From the NCBI GenBank assembly GCA_017991555.1, contig JAGOQM010000008.1, positions 62,001 through 126,000 of the forward strand: 64,000 nt of DNA. The letters run 5' to 3'. The translations under genes and the position numbers were made by a program. The stretch comes from Neisseriaceae bacterium. GTDB taxonomy: Bacteria; Pseudomonadota; Gammaproteobacteria; Burkholderiales; Neisseriaceae. The notes beneath the pieces were generated by a model. The model saw nothing but the letters and a program-made list of their open reading frames with translations. It was not told where the DNA came from and did no database searches. Position 1 is the first letter of the stretch, and each line of letters opens with the position of its first letter. Of this stretch, positions 26,883 through 35,977 are shown one piece after another.

Positions 26883-27488
26883 ATGTCTTTACCTCAATCA
26901 TCCATGGCGCCACCAACCGACCTTATCCAACAGAAAAAGGCCTTGCGCCAGGCTTTAAGGCTGGCGCGAAAAAACCTCAGCCCCGAAGCACGCCGCGCCG
27001 CCGAAGCCGCCGTGCGCCGCCAGCTCCTGCCGCTACTAAAGAAGGGCCGCCGCATTGGCGTGTACTTGGCCGTTGGCAGTGAGCTCAACCTAAGCCAGCT
27101 GATCGACACCGCTCAGGCCCGTGGCTGCCCCCTTTATGCGCCCTACATCGACCCAAAAAGTCGACGCCTGTGGTTCACGCCGCTTAGAGCCCAGGCCAGC
27201 GCAGAGCGACGCGCCCCTTTTGGCATTCCACAATATGAGGGTAAAAAAGTGCGCATTAGCGCCTTAGACGTTGTGCTGCTGCCACTGGTGGGCATCGACG
27301 CCCACGGCTATCGTCTGGGCCAAGGCGGTGGTTTTTACGATACATCACTGGCCGCCTGCGCGACGACTAAACGCCCTAAGCTAATTGGCGTGGGCTTCGA
27401 CGTCCAACGCTGCGAACAAGTCCCCATTGAACCCTGGGATCAGCCCTTAGATGCTTATGTCAGCGAATCTGGCTGGCTGCATTTTTAA
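26883..27488 (+). CDS. 5-formyltetrahydrofolate cyclo-ligase
   Basis: Converts 5-formyl-THF to 5,10-methenyl-THF with ATP (YgfA/FAU1 family). About 201 aa. It has the N-terminal KKALRQALRLARKNLS helix, YLAVGSELNLSQL, PYIDPKSRRLWF, and the ATP-binding loop LVGIDAHGYRLGQGGGFYD near the C-terminus. I begin at the ATG at 26883; a TTG five codons earlier is possible. A four-helix membrane protein follows 35 bp downstream. Confidence 0.9.
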   Translation: MSLPQSSMAPPTDLIQQKKALRQALRLARKNLSPEARRAAEAAVRRQLLPLLKKGRRIGVYLAVGSELNLSQLIDTAQARGCPLYAPYIDPKSRRLWFTPLRAQASAERRAPFGIPQYEGKKVRISALDVVLLPLVGIDAHGYRLGQGGGFYDTSLAACATTKRPKLIGVGFDVQRCEQVPIEPWDQPLDAYVSESGWLHF

Positions 27489-27523
27489 CACTTTACCCAC
27501 TAAATGCTCACTAGGCCTATACC

Positions 27524-27949
27524 ATGCACCTCATCAGTACCCTATTAATTGGCACCAGTGCCCTTATTATTGGCCTACTTGGCCTCATTCACCTCATCTA
27601 TACGTTTATCGGCACCAAGCTGGAGGCACAAGACCCTGAGCTTCGTGCCGCCATGCGCACGGCCCGCCTTAACCTCACCGACGAAACCACCGTTGGGCGC
27701 AGCACCAAAGGGTTTAACGCCAGCCACAGCCTCGGCGCCTTATTCTTCGCGGCGGTGTACGGCTATTTAGCAACCAAACACATCGTCTGGTTACAGCACA
27801 GCCCTTTTTTATTGGCCATCGGCTTCATCCTACTCTTAAGCCTCTTCGGCTTGGCTAAACGCTATTGGTTCAAAGTGCCCACGAAAGGCATCGCCTTGGC
27901 CACCATCCTTTATGGCGTTGGCTGCTTACCCCTACTCTTAAACGCCTAG
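27524..27949 (+). CDS. four-helix membrane protein, unknown function
   Basis: 141 aa, four predicted transmembrane segments: LISTLLIGTSALIIGLLGLI, a central helix after NASHSLGALFFAAVYGYLA, FLLAIGFILLLSLFG, and IALATILYGVGCLPLLL. A cytoplasmic/periplasmic loop contains DPELRAAMRTARLNLTDETT. The GFNASHSLG motif is distinctive and, as far as I recall, occurs in small proteobacterial membrane proteins of unknown role. Probably in one transcript with the cyclo-ligase gene, ended by the terminator at 27.97 kb. Confidence 0.7.
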   Translation: MHLISTLLIGTSALIIGLLGLIHLIYTFIGTKLEAQDPELRAAMRTARLNLTDETTVGRSTKGFNASHSLGALFFAAVYGYLATKHIVWLQHSPFLLAIGFILLLSLFGLAKRYWFKVPTKGIALATILYGVGCLPLLLNA

Positions 27950-27962
27950 CCACAATCACCAT

Positions 27963-27992
27963 AAAAAAAGCAGAGCCGAGGCTCTGCTTTTT
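27963..27992. terminator. bidirectional terminator between convergent genes
   Basis: AAAAAGCAGAGCC / GGCTCTGCTTTTT perfect stem with a 2-nt loop and T/A tracts on both sides. It separates the plus-strand membrane protein gene from accD on the minus strand. Confidence 0.88.
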
Positions 27993-28014
27993 AATTGACC
28001 TGCGTCAGCGAGGC

Positions 28015-28890
28015 CTACTTTTCAGCCACGGCCGGCGCGGGTTGACGGCTCAACAAGGCAATCATCGACGCCAACTTCTGCTTCATCTGACGACGATCAA
28101 CGATGCTGTCGATGGCGCCTTTTTCCAATAGGAATTCAGCACGTTGGAAGCCTTCTGGCAGCGTTTCACGCACGGTTTGTTCGATCACGCGCGGGCCCGC
28201 AAAGCCAATCAAGGCATTCGGCTCTGCCAACACCACGTCGCCCAAGAAGGCAAAGCTGGCCGACACGCCGCCCATGGTTGGGTCGGTTAAAATCGAAATA
28301 AACGGCAGTTTTTTATGCGTGAGCAATTGTAAAGACGCACTGGTTTTGGTCATTTGCATCAATGAGCTCAAACCTTCTTGCATCCGCGCGCCACCAGAAG
28401 CAGACACGCAGATAAACGGGGCGTTCATTTCCACCGCTGCGCGCACGCCGCGCACAAACTTCTCACCCACCACCGAGCCCATAGAGCCGCCGATGAACTT
28501 AAATTCAAAGGCCGCCACCACCGCTGGTGCACCAAAAATACTGCCCTTCATCACCACCAAAGCATCTTCTTCAGACGTTTGCTTGCGAGCCGCACTCAAA
28601 CGATCAGGATATTTTTTGGAGTCTTTAAACTTCAAAATATCCACCGGCTTCACGTTTTGACCGATTTCTTCTTGGCCAGCTTCGTCTAAAATTAAGGCAA
28701 TGCGCGCACGGGCATTCAAAGCATGGTGGTGGTCGCATTTAGGACACACCTGTAGGTTTTTTTCTAAATCGGTGGCGTATAAAACGGCATCACACGATGG
28801 ACACTTTACCCACAAACCTTCTGGCACACCCTTATTGCTGCTGCCACCCATCTTAATTTTTGGCGGTAAAATCTTATCTAACCAACTCAA
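28015..28890 (-). CDS. accD: acetyl-CoA carboxylase carboxyltransferase subunit beta
   Basis: Beta subunit of the carboxyltransferase that makes malonyl-CoA. 291 aa. The N-terminal four-cysteine zinc ribbon is clear (Cys30, 33, 49, 52: VKCPSC and VCPKCDHH). The crotonase-like core contains [28 protein letters not shown] and [12 protein letters not shown]. It follows trpA by 22 bp, and the trpF-trpB-trpA-accD order is common in Beta- and Gammaproteobacteria. Confidence 0.96.
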   Translation of the reverse strand: MSWLDKILPPKIKMGGSSNKGVPEGLWVKCPSCDAVLYATDLEKNLQVCPKCDHHHALNARARIALILDEAGQEEIGQNVKPVDILKFKDSKKYPDRLSAARKQTSEEDALVVMKGSIFGAPAVVAAFEFKFIGGSMGSVVGEKFVRGVRAAVEMNAPFICVSASGGARMQEGLSSLMQMTKTSASLQLLTHKKLPFISILTDPTMGGVSASFAFLGDVVLAEPNALIGFAGPRVIEQTVRETLPEGFQRAEFLLEKGAIDSIVDRRQMKQKLASMIALLSRQPAPAVAEK

Positions 28891-28912
28891 AATAAACTCC
28901 TAAAAGGCTGTT

Positions 28913-29701
28913 TTAGCCCGTAATTGCGGTTTTAAATGTCTTCACCAGCGCCCCCACGGCCTCAGGCTCGTTGTTTGGGTTCGCTTCAATTTCTTCAATA
29001 AACCGACTGCCCACAATGATCGCATCGGCTACAGTGGCCAACTCTTGGGCGCTTTGGCGATCTTTAATGCCAAAGCCCACCCCTATGGGCAAGTTTATGT
29101 CTTGACGTAAACACTCTATTTTACGCTGAACTTCGGCAATGTCCAAGCTCGCCGAACCGGTTACCCCTTTAAGGGACACATAATACACAAAACCGCTGGC
29201 TTTTTCTGCAATCACCGCCAATCGCGATTGCGGCGTCGTCGGCGCCACCAAGAAAATGCAATCCAAACCCGCGGCGGCCAAGGCCGCGTGCAGTTCATCA
29301 ATCACCTCAGCCGGACAGTCAACGGTCAACACCCCATCCACCCCCGCCGCGGCAGCTGCGGTGGCAAACTCGGTAAAGCCCAAAGCCATGATGGGGTTTA
29401 AATAACCCATCAACACCACCGGCGTGTCGGCATCGCTTTGGCGAAACTTCGCCACCAAGGCCATCACGTCGGTGAGGCTTACGTGGTGTTTCAAGGCCCG
29501 TTCCGTGGCGCGCTGAATGGTTGGGCCATCGGCCATCGGATCTGAAAAAGGCACGCCCAACTCAATGATGTCGGCGCCGTTAGCGGCCATGCTGTGCATC
29601 ATGGCTAAGGTGGCGTCTAGATGTGGATCCCCTGCGGTAATAAAAGGGATCATTGCTTTTTCACCCGCCAAGCGGGCAAACGTTGTTTTAATACGACTCA
29701 T
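28913..29701 (-). CDS. trpA: tryptophan synthase alpha subunit
   Basis: Releases indole from indole-3-glycerol phosphate and channels it to TrpB. 262 aa TIM barrel. Catalytic Glu47 and Asp58 lie in IIELGVPFSDPMADGP, preceded by MIPFITAGDP. GVDGVLTVDCP and the phosphate-binding GFGIKD and IVGSRFIE loops are intact. It starts 10 bp after trpB. Confidence 0.96.
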   Translation of the reverse strand: MSRIKTTFARLAGEKAMIPFITAGDPHLDATLAMMHSMAANGADIIELGVPFSDPMADGPTIQRATERALKHHVSLTDVMALVAKFRQSDADTPVVLMGYLNPIMALGFTEFATAAAAAGVDGVLTVDCPAEVIDELHAALAAAGLDCIFLVAPTTPQSRLAVIAEKASGFVYYVSLKGVTGSASLDIAEVQRKIECLRQDINLPIGVGFGIKDRQSAQELATVADAIIVGSRFIEEIEANPNNEPEAVGALVKTFKTAITG

Positions 29702-29711
29702 GTCAATTCCC

Positions 29712-30911
29712 TTATAGTTCTAAACCAGAAGCCGCCGCAACGGTGTCAATGTCTTTGTCACCACGCCCAGATAGGTTCACCAAAATCACCTGATCAGGCG
29801 TCATTTTAGGGGCTTCTTTAATGGCCCAGGCCAAAGCATGGCTGCTTTCTAGTGCAGGAATGATGCCTTCAGTACGGCACAGCGTGTGAAACGCGGCCAA
29901 GGCTTCGTCATCGTTAATGCTGTGGTATTCAGCGCGGCCTAAATCATGCAGGTGGCTGTGCTCCGGCCCAACGCCAGGGTAGTCTAGACCGGCAGAAATC
30001 GAATGCGTGCCCTGTACTTGACCATGCTCGTCCTGCATTAAATAGCTCTTAAAGCCGTGCAACACGCCGGGGCTACCGGCATTGATGGGGGCAGAATGCT
30101 GGGCAGTGCCCAAACCGTGGCCACCGGCTTCAACCCCAACCATGCGCACATTAGGCACGTCGATGTAAGGATGGAACAGGCCAATCGCATTCGAACCACC
30201 GCCCACGCAGGCCACAATCACGTCTGGCTGACGGTTCAACATCGCCTGCATTTGTGCCTTGGCTTCGGTGCCAATCACGGTTTGAAAGTCGCGCACCAGC
30301 ATCGGATAAGGGTGTGGGCCCGCAGCGGTGCCTAAAATATAGAAGGTGTCGTCGACGTTGGTCACCCAGTCGCGCATGGCTTCATTCAAGGCATCCTTGA
30401 GGGTTTTGGTGCCGCTTTCAACCGCAATGACTTTGGCGCCCAATAGCTTCATGCGGTACACGTTCGGGGCCTGACGCTTCACGTCTTCGGCGCCCATGTA
30501 CACCACGCATTCCATGTCAAAGCGCGCCGCCACGGTGGCCGTGGCCACGCCGTGCTGGCCGGCACCGGTTTCGGCAATGACGCGCTTTTTGCCCATACGC
30601 TTGGCCAAAATCGCTTGGCCAATGGTGTTGTTCACCTTGTGCGCGCCAGTGTGGTTTAAATCCTCACGCTTCAAGTAAATCTGCGCCCCGCCCAGCTGTT
30701 CACTCAGGCGCTTGGCGTGATAAATCGGGCTTGGGCGACCGACATAATGGGCTAAGTCTTGTTCGTATTCTGCCCAAAACGTGGGGTCTTCTTTTGCCTT
30801 TAGGTATTCTTGTTTTAACGCCTCTAAAGCGGGCATTAGGGTTTCGGCCACGTAGACGCCGCCGTACTCACCAAACCATCCCGACGCATCGGGGAAATTA
30901 TAATCCTGCAC
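29712..30911 (-). CDS. trpB: tryptophan synthase beta subunit
   Basis: PLP enzyme condensing indole with serine. 399 aa. PLP lysine Lys92 is in [32 protein letters not shown] and LSGRGDKD are conserved. The start is a GTG at 30911 ([18 protein letters not shown]): a perfect AGAGGAG lies 6 nt upstream, and the longer open frame would intrude 57 nt further into trpF with non-homologous residues. It overlaps trpF by 14 nt, so translation is probably coupled. Confidence 0.95.
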   Translation of the reverse strand: MQDYNFPDASGWFGEYGGVYVAETLMPALEALKQEYLKAKEDPTFWAEYEQDLAHYVGRPSPIYHAKRLSEQLGGAQIYLKREDLNHTGAHKVNNTIGQAILAKRMGKKRVIAETGAGQHGVATATVAARFDMECVVYMGAEDVKRQAPNVYRMKLLGAKVIAVESGTKTLKDALNEAMRDWVTNVDDTFYILGTAAGPHPYPMLVRDFQTVIGTEAKAQMQAMLNRQPDVIVACVGGGSNAIGLFHPYIDVPNVRMVGVEAGGHGLGTAQHSAPINAGSPGVLHGFKSYLMQDEHGQVQGTHSISAGLDYPGVGPEHSHLHDLGRAEYHSINDDEALAAFHTLCRTEGIIPALESSHALAWAIKEAPKMTPDQVILVNLSGRGDKDIDTVAAASGLEL

Positions 30912-31518
30912 GTTTCGCTCCTCTGATAAATTTCGCCATTTTCTCTGGGCACTTAATGCCCTTGTCACGCTCTACGCCACTGGACACGTCGACAGCGGTC
31001 GCTTGGGTCGCCAAAACAGCGCCCTCAATATTATGAACATTTAGGCCGCCCGACAAGACCCAAGGCACATTTAGTTTTTTTGGCAATAATGTCCAATCAA
31101 ACGCTTGCCCCGTACCACCATAGCTGCCGTCGACGTGGGCATCAAACAGCAACGCCCGCGCATCTGGGTAAGCCGTCATCGCCGCTTCAATCGCGGCCAG
31201 CCCATCGACGCGGACGGCTTTAATGTACGCCCGTTGAAACTGCTGGCAATACGCCGGCGTTTCATCGCCATGAAACTGCAACAGATCCAGCGGCACTTCT
31301 GCCAACACCTCGGCTACAAAAGCCTTATCGGCATTCACAAACAGGCCCACGGCGGTCACAAACGGCGGCAGCTGCGCCACAATCGCCTGCGCCTGCGCCG
31401 CACTGACGTGACGCGGGCTGCCTGCATAAAACACAAAGCCCAGCGCATCCGCGCCTAACGAACAGGCCAATAAGGCATCCTCAAGACAGGTAATGCCGCA
31501 AATCTTAACCCTCACCAT
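30898..31518 (-). CDS. trpF: phosphoribosylanthranilate isomerase
   Basis: Amadori rearrangement step of tryptophan synthesis. 206 aa TIM barrel. The catalytic cysteine is in VKICGIT and the catalytic Asp in [23 protein letters not shown] and VDVSSGVE form the phosphate site. I start at the ATG at 31518 (MVRVKICG); a GTG one codon later has better spacing from the GGGGAG. It overlaps the truA 3' end by 14 nt. Confidence 0.94.
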   Translation of the reverse strand: MVRVKICGITCLEDALLACSLGADALGFVFYAGSPRHVSAAQAQAIVAQLPPFVTAVGLFVNADKAFVAEVLAEVPLDLLQFHGDETPAYCQQFQRAYIKAVRVDGLAAIEAAMTAYPDARALLFDAHVDGSYGGTGQAFDWTLLPKKLNVPWVLSGGLNVHNIEGAVLATQATAVDVSSGVERDKGIKCPEKMAKFIRGAKRAGL

Positions 31519-32317
31519 TCTCTCCCCATAGCCACGTGACGCCCTTGGCGCTCCACGACACGCCAAACCGCTCCGGATAGCGTACTTTGGTCAAATACAG
31601 GCCATCGGCCATAAAGGTCGGCGGCGCCTGCAAGCGACTTTTTTGTTCAAAGATGTGTTGAAACTCGGCCACGCTTAGGCGCCCTGCGCCCACGTACACC
31701 AGCGCCCCAACGATGTTGCGCACCATATGATGTAAAAAAGCACTGGCGGCCAAATCAAAACAGATTAAGCCTTGGTGTTGGTACACGCGCAGGTGCTTGA
31801 GCTGCTTAACCGGCGACTTGGCCTGGCACTCTGAGGCCCTAAAGCTAGAAAAATCATGCTCACCCAGCAACAGGCTGGCGGCGGCCTGCATTTTGGCCAC
31901 GTCTAAGGCATAGTGAGTCCAGCCGACTTTACCCGCCAATAAAGCGGGCCGCGCTGGCGCACTCAGTAAGACATAGCGATAGTGACGCTCGTAGGCATCA
32001 AAGCGGGCATGAAAATCAGCGGCCACCTCTTGCGCCTCTTGGACGCTCACCCCGCTCGGCAAATGGGCGTTCACGCCCCGTATCCATGCAGTCAACGGCC
32101 GCGTTACGGGGGCATCAAAGTGTACCACCTGCATTAAGGCATGCACACCCGTATCGGTACGCCCCGCCGCAATCACCCCCACGCTTTGGCCACACACCTG
32201 AGCCAGGGCGTATTCTAGTGCCGCCTGAACCGTGGGCACGCCTTCTTTTTGTCGCTGCCAACCATGAAACAAACGGCCATCGTACTCTACCCCTAATGCC
32301 ACTCTTGCCAACGCCAT
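31505..32317 (-). CDS. truA: tRNA pseudouridine(38-40) synthase TruA
   Basis: Isomerises uridines 38-40 in the anticodon stem-loop. 270 aa. Catalytic Asp55 lies in [10 protein letters not shown]. The opening [15 protein letters not shown] and [21 protein letters not shown] C-terminal motif ([16 protein letters not shown]) are typical. It is the first gene of the truA-trpF-trpB-trpA-accD run. The region between it and yciB (divergent, about 150 bp) should hold both promoters. Confidence 0.95.
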   Translation of the reverse strand: MALARVALGVEYDGRLFHGWQRQKEGVPTVQAALEYALAQVCGQSVGVIAAGRTDTGVHALMQVVHFDAPVTRPLTAWIRGVNAHLPSGVSVQEAQEVAADFHARFDAYERHYRYVLLSAPARPALLAGKVGWTHYALDVAKMQAAASLLLGEHDFSSFRASECQAKSPVKQLKHLRVYQHQGLICFDLAASAFLHHMVRNIVGALVYVGAGRLSVAEFQHIFEQKSRLQAPPTFMADGLYLTKVRYPERFGVSWSAKGVTWLWGENGEG

Positions 32318-32465
32318 ACTCCTTAACTTTCAAATGCCTGCTAGGCTTTCTACAGCAGGGCTTAACCACCCCTTTTGCAGGCAGCCAAACCAGATTAAAC
32401 TTGAACTTTCTACCCAAAGAAGGTACAAACTAATCTTATTGTACTTTATGAAGCCCGCCCCACCC

Positions 32466-33005
32466 ATGAAAATATTTGCCGACTTTTTGGCCCTTATCTT
32501 ATTTTTCGTTACTTATTGGTACACCAAAGACGTTCGTTTGGCCACCGCAGTGGCCGTGGTGATTGGCATCATTCAAGCGGGATACAGCTGGTTTAAGTAT
32601 AAAAAACTAGAAACCATGCAGTGGATTAGCCTCGGTTTGATTGTGGTATTTGGGGGCGCGACCATTATTTTGAACAACCCTGTGTTCATTATGTGGAAAC
32701 CCAGCCTGCTGTTTTGGGCCATGGGCCTGTCTATTTTAATCAGCCACATGGTGGGTAAAAACGGCATCAAACTGCTTTTAGGCAAGGAACTCACCCTACC
32801 TGAATTTGTGTGGAAAAATCTGGCCTATATTTGGACCCTTTTCTTCTTGGTCATGGGCCTGATTAACCTGGCCGTCGCCTACCAGTTCAGCTTTGACCAG
32901 TGGGTCACTTACAAAACGTTTGGGTCTATGGGTTTAATGTTTGCCTTTTTTGTTGCACAATCTTTCTATCTGGCCAAATATTTACCCAAAACCTCTGATA
33001 AATAA
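32466..33005 (+). CDS. yciB: inner-membrane septation protein YciB (IspZ)
   Basis: Five-helix inner-membrane protein linked to cell-envelope synthesis and septation. 179 aa. FADFLALILFFVTYWYTKD, MQWISLGLIVVFGGATI, FIMWKPSLLFW and NGIKLLLGKEL closely follow Neisseria and E. coli YciB. I start at the ATG at 32466, which gives the family's usual N-terminus; an in-frame ATG at 32448 is also open and neither has a strong Shine-Dalgarno. The bolA-like gene follows in 29 bp. Confidence 0.93.
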   Translation: MKIFADFLALILFFVTYWYTKDVRLATAVAVVIGIIQAGYSWFKYKKLETMQWISLGLIVVFGGATIILNNPVFIMWKPSLLFWAMGLSILISHMVGKNGIKLLLGKELTLPEFVWKNLAYIWTLFFLVMGLINLAVAYQFSFDQWVTYKTFGSMGLMFAFFVAQSFYLAKYLPKTSDK

Positions 33006-33034
33006 CCATTTGATTGAATAATTTAAAAGAAACC

Positions 33035-33310
33035 ATGCATAATACAGCGGTATTAATTGAACAAAGCTTGAAAAAAGCACTCTCACCAGTACATTTAGAA
33101 ATCATTGATGAGAGTCATTTACATATAGGTCACGCTGGCAACCAAGGCGGTGGACATTATGCGGTGATTGTGGTCAGCGATGCCTTTAAAACAGCCAATC
33201 GTATCCAGAGACAACGCATTGTCAATGAACCGTTGAGCGACCTTTTTAAAACCAACCAAATTCATGCACTGAGCATCAAAGCGCTCACTTCTGATGAATA
33301 CTTTAGCTAA
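33035..33310 (+). CDS. bolA: BolA-family protein
   Basis: 91 aa, class II KH-like BolA fold. It contains LEIIDESHLHIGHAGNQGGG with the invariant His and the loop that ligates a [2Fe-2S] cluster with monothiol glutaredoxin, and RQRIVNEPLSDLF and IHALSIKALT in the C-terminal half. The start at 33035 follows AAAGA; an upstream TTG is open. Order yciB-bolA-parvulin matches Neisseria. Confidence 0.9.
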   Translation: MHNTAVLIEQSLKKALSPVHLEIIDESHLHIGHAGNQGGGHYAVIVVSDAFKTANRIQRQRIVNEPLSDLFKTNQIHALSIKALTSDEYFS

Positions 33311-33324
33311 ACCAAAGGACCATT

Positions 33325-34191
33325 ATGAAAAAAACACTAATCAGCCTAACCCTAGCCGGTGCCTTATTCTCGGGCTCTGTACTTGCTGCACCATTTGTGA
33401 CCGTTAATGGCCAAGCCATCGATCAAAAAGTATTGGACGAGCAAGTAAAGGCCGTTAGCGCCCAAACCCAAGGTAATGTTAAAGATTCGCCTGAGCTGCG
33501 CGAAAACCTAAAAATGCAAATCGTGGCCAACACCTTAATCGTTCAAGAAGCCAAAAAATTAGGCTTGGATAAAACCACCGAATACAAACAGGTTTACGAC
33601 AGCGTGATTGCCGACGCCAAAAAACAAGGCCTAGACAAACAGCCTGAATACAAACAAGACATCGAAAACATCAAAGAAGAACTATTGGTTCGCTCTTACA
33701 TGGCCGACGTTTTGAAGAAAAACCCAGTGACCGATGCTGAAGTTAAAGGCGTTTACGACACCATCGTCAAAAACCTAAGCGGCACTCAAGAAGTGAAGCT
33801 GAGCCAAATCATCACCGCTTCTGACGCCGACGCTAAAAAAGCCTTAACCCAGCTTAACCAAGGCAAAAAATTTGCGGACGTGGCCAAAGCCGTTTCAATT
33901 GACCCTGCGGCAAAAACCACTGGTGGCTTGATCGACACGTATACTAACTTAAAAGAGTTTCAACAGTTCGCACCAGCCATTTACACTGCGGTGAATCCTT
34001 TAAGCAAAAACGCCTACACCAAAGCCCCAGTAAAAATGGGTGACAACTACGTTTTATTCCAATTAAACGACAAACGCAAAACCGCCATTCCTAAGCTAGA
34101 TGAAGTTAAAGGCCCACTGACTGGCAATTTGCAAAAAGAAAAAATTGATGCTTCAGTACAAACCCTGTTCGAAAAAGCCAACATTAAGTAA
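33325..34191 (+). CDS. parvulin-like (PpiC/SurA-type) periplasmic foldase 1
   Basis: 288 aa with signal peptide (MKKTLISLTLAGALFSGSVLA, cleavage before APF), an N-terminal SurA/PrsA-like helical chaperone region (VNGQAIDQKVLDEQVKA), and a C-terminal parvulin-type domain from about 155 (EVKLSQIITASDADAKK to QLNDKRK). The canonical active-site His of the ARHIL strand is absent (LSQIITAS), and GGDLGW is changed to GGLIDTY, so isomerase activity is doubtful and a chaperone role more likely. Neisseria has an orthologue in the same place. First of three tandem paralogues. Confidence 0.85.
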   Translation: MKKTLISLTLAGALFSGSVLAAPFVTVNGQAIDQKVLDEQVKAVSAQTQGNVKDSPELRENLKMQIVANTLIVQEAKKLGLDKTTEYKQVYDSVIADAKKQGLDKQPEYKQDIENIKEELLVRSYMADVLKKNPVTDAEVKGVYDTIVKNLSGTQEVKLSQIITASDADAKKALTQLNQGKKFADVAKAVSIDPAAKTTGGLIDTYTNLKEFQQFAPAIYTAVNPLSKNAYTKAPVKMGDNYVLFQLNDKRKTAIPKLDEVKGPLTGNLQKEKIDASVQTLFEKANIK

Positions 34192-34314
34192 GCTTGACCG
34201 TAACCGCCCTACCCGGGCCCGGCATTAATCAATCAAACAGCACATTCCTTTCAACGTCTTCGATGACAAAGAAAGCATGTGCTGTTTTGTGTGTCACCAT
34301 TGAAGGATTGACCC

Positions 34315-35061
34315 ATGTTCCAAAAATTAATCGGCATCAGCGCATTAGGCCTGATGATGGCACAAGCCTCAGCAGCCCCCACCGTTCCTGAAGCGCGCGT
34401 AGAGGCGGCGCTGGCACAATACTTAGCCATGGCCAAGCTCAGCCAGCCTAACGAACCCATTGCGCCCGCCCAAATAACCGAACTTAAAAATCAGTTGCGC
34501 AATAACTTAAGCAGCGCCGACGTGTTGAAGGCCGAAGCCATCAAACAAGGTCTGGATCAAAAACCAGCGGTTAAAATGCGCCACGAAAATGCCGTGGCTA
34601 ATTTTTATGCCAACGCCTGGGTTCGTGATGCGGCTGAGAAAATCACCGTCAGCGAAGCAGAATTACGTCAGGCCTACCAACAACACTTCATCGAGCGCAA
34701 AGTCGGCATTTTGTCGTTCCCAAGCGAAGCAGAAGCCAAACAAGCCCTGACCCAGCTGCGTAAAGGCCAGTCGTTTGAAGCCTTAGCCAAGGCACAAAAA
34801 CAGCCTGAGCCAAACGGCATGTGGCTAGCCCAAAGCCACATGGCACAGCTACCAGAAAGCATGAGCGCAGTGATTAACGACTTACGTGCCGGCCAGGTGA
34901 CGCGCCAGCCCATAGCGGTTGAAGGCGAGTACGTGTTGTTTAAAATTCACCGCGAACGCAGCATCGAAGGCAGCAAACCCTTCAAGTTCATGAAGGACGA
35001 ACTGACCAACCAGCTACGCCAAGAAAAATTATTGACCGCCGTTGAAAAGGTTGCCCAATGA
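34315..35061 (+). CDS. parvulin-like secreted protein 2 (divergent paralogue)
   Basis: 248 aa. Signal peptide MFQKLIGISALGLMMAQASA, then a helical region (LKNQLRNNLSSADVLKAEA) and a remnant parvulin domain in which KVGILSFPSEAEAKQALTQL aligns with the first paralogue's EVKLSQIITASDADAKKALT. The proline-isomerase active-site motifs are missing. The 123-bp gap before it contains no second gene. Its stop overlaps the next start (ATGA), so paralogues 2 and 3 are translationally coupled. I infer gene duplication from the upstream parvulin-like gene. Confidence 0.75.
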   Translation: MFQKLIGISALGLMMAQASAAPTVPEARVEAALAQYLAMAKLSQPNEPIAPAQITELKNQLRNNLSSADVLKAEAIKQGLDQKPAVKMRHENAVANFYANAWVRDAAEKITVSEAELRQAYQQHFIERKVGILSFPSEAEAKQALTQLRKGQSFEALAKAQKQPEPNGMWLAQSHMAQLPESMSAVINDLRAGQVTRQPIAVEGEYVLFKIHRERSIEGSKPFKFMKDELTNQLRQEKLLTAVEKVAQ

Positions 35062-35828
35062 AGAAAAAACTCATCACCCTCGCCCTAGGCATCGCCCTGG
35101 CCGGCTCGGCCGTGACCTGGGCCACCCAAAGCAGCGCGCCCATGACGCCCCCCAACGTGAGCGATGAACGCGTGAGCCTGGCTTTAGACGAACAGCTACA
35201 GGCCTATGCCGCTCGTGGGCAAATGGTGCCGGAAGAAATGCTGCCAGAACTGTTCCAGCAGGTTCGTGCCGACCTCTTGCAAAAAGAAATCATGATGCAG
35301 GCTGCCTTCAAGCAAGGATTGAAGGATGACGCTCAGGTGAAGCTGGCCTATGAAAACTTTGAATCTGAGTTTTATGCGGTTGAATTACTCAATCAATTAA
35401 AACGCGAAGCCACCGCCTCTACCGAAGAACTACAAGCGGCGCATAAAAACCTCAGCCGCGAAGTCGTGTTTCAACAGGTCTTGTTCCCCAGCGAAGCCCT
35501 AGCCAAACAGGCCTTGGCCGAGCTAAAAGCCGGCAAGCCGTTTGAAACCTTACTGCAAGAACAAAAGCAAACCAAGCAAAGCGCTGACTGGCTTAAAGTC
35601 AGCAGCCTCCCGGCGGTCATGAGCCAAATCACCAGCACCTTACAAAAAGGTCAAATCACCGAGGAGCCGATTAACCTCAGCAATCAGTTCCTTTTGGTCA
35701 AGCTGGTCGACGAACGCCAAGACATGAGCCTGCCGCCGTTTGAAGCCATTCAAGGCGCAATCGAAAACCGCATTAAGGAAGAAAAGGCACAGCTACAGGT
35801 ACAAGCATTACTTAACGCTGCGAAATAA
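35058..35828 (+). CDS. parvulin-like secreted protein 3 (divergent paralogue)
   Basis: 256 aa. Signal peptide MKKKLITLALGIALAGSAVTWA, helical N-domain (EEMLPELFQQVRADLLQKEI), and a degenerate parvulin domain whose VVFQQVLFPSEALAKQALAEL matches the same region of paralogue 2. Catalytic motifs are absent. It overlaps paralogue 2 by 4 nt and is followed by a strong terminator, so bolA and the three foldases may form one unit behind yciB. The role is inferred as periplasmic chaperoning or outer-membrane protein maturation. Confidence 0.75.
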   Translation: MKKKLITLALGIALAGSAVTWATQSSAPMTPPNVSDERVSLALDEQLQAYAARGQMVPEEMLPELFQQVRADLLQKEIMMQAAFKQGLKDDAQVKLAYENFESEFYAVELLNQLKREATASTEELQAAHKNLSREVVFQQVLFPSEALAKQALAELKAGKPFETLLQEQKQTKQSADWLKVSSLPAVMSQITSTLQKGQITEEPINLSNQFLLVKLVDERQDMSLPPFEAIQGAIENRIKEEKAQLQVQALLNAAK

Positions 35829-35841
35829 GCCTAATGGCCTT

Positions 35842-35878
35842 AAAAAACCGCCCAGATTAAACTGCGGCGGTTTTTTTA
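35842..35878 (+). terminator. terminator after the parvulin-like trio
   Basis: AAAACCGCC / GGCGGTTTT arms around a 13-nt loop, followed by TTTTTTT. Ends the yciB-to-parvulin transcript before clpB. Confidence 0.85.
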
Positions 35879-35910
35879 TGCCTTAAGGCATAAAATAATA
35901 GGTAAACAGG

Positions 35911-35938
35911 CTTGATTTATACGCCTATAACCCCATAT
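35911..35938 (+). promoter_or_regulatory. sigma-32 heat-shock promoter of clpB
   Basis: CTTGATT at 35911-35917, a 13-nt spacer, and CCCCATAT at 35931-35938 match the heat-shock consensus CTTGAAA-N13/14-CCCCATNT in 13 of the 14 specified bases. It lies 40 bp before the clpB ATG, which has TAGGAGAG upstream. Confidence 0.85.
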
Positions 35939-35977
35939 AAAGACACATGAAAACAACCTCTTTAGGAGAGAATTCTT

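Noticed and set aside
28103..28660. 185-codon frame opposite accD
   Set aside because: Antisense shadow of a full-length accD; no domain signature.
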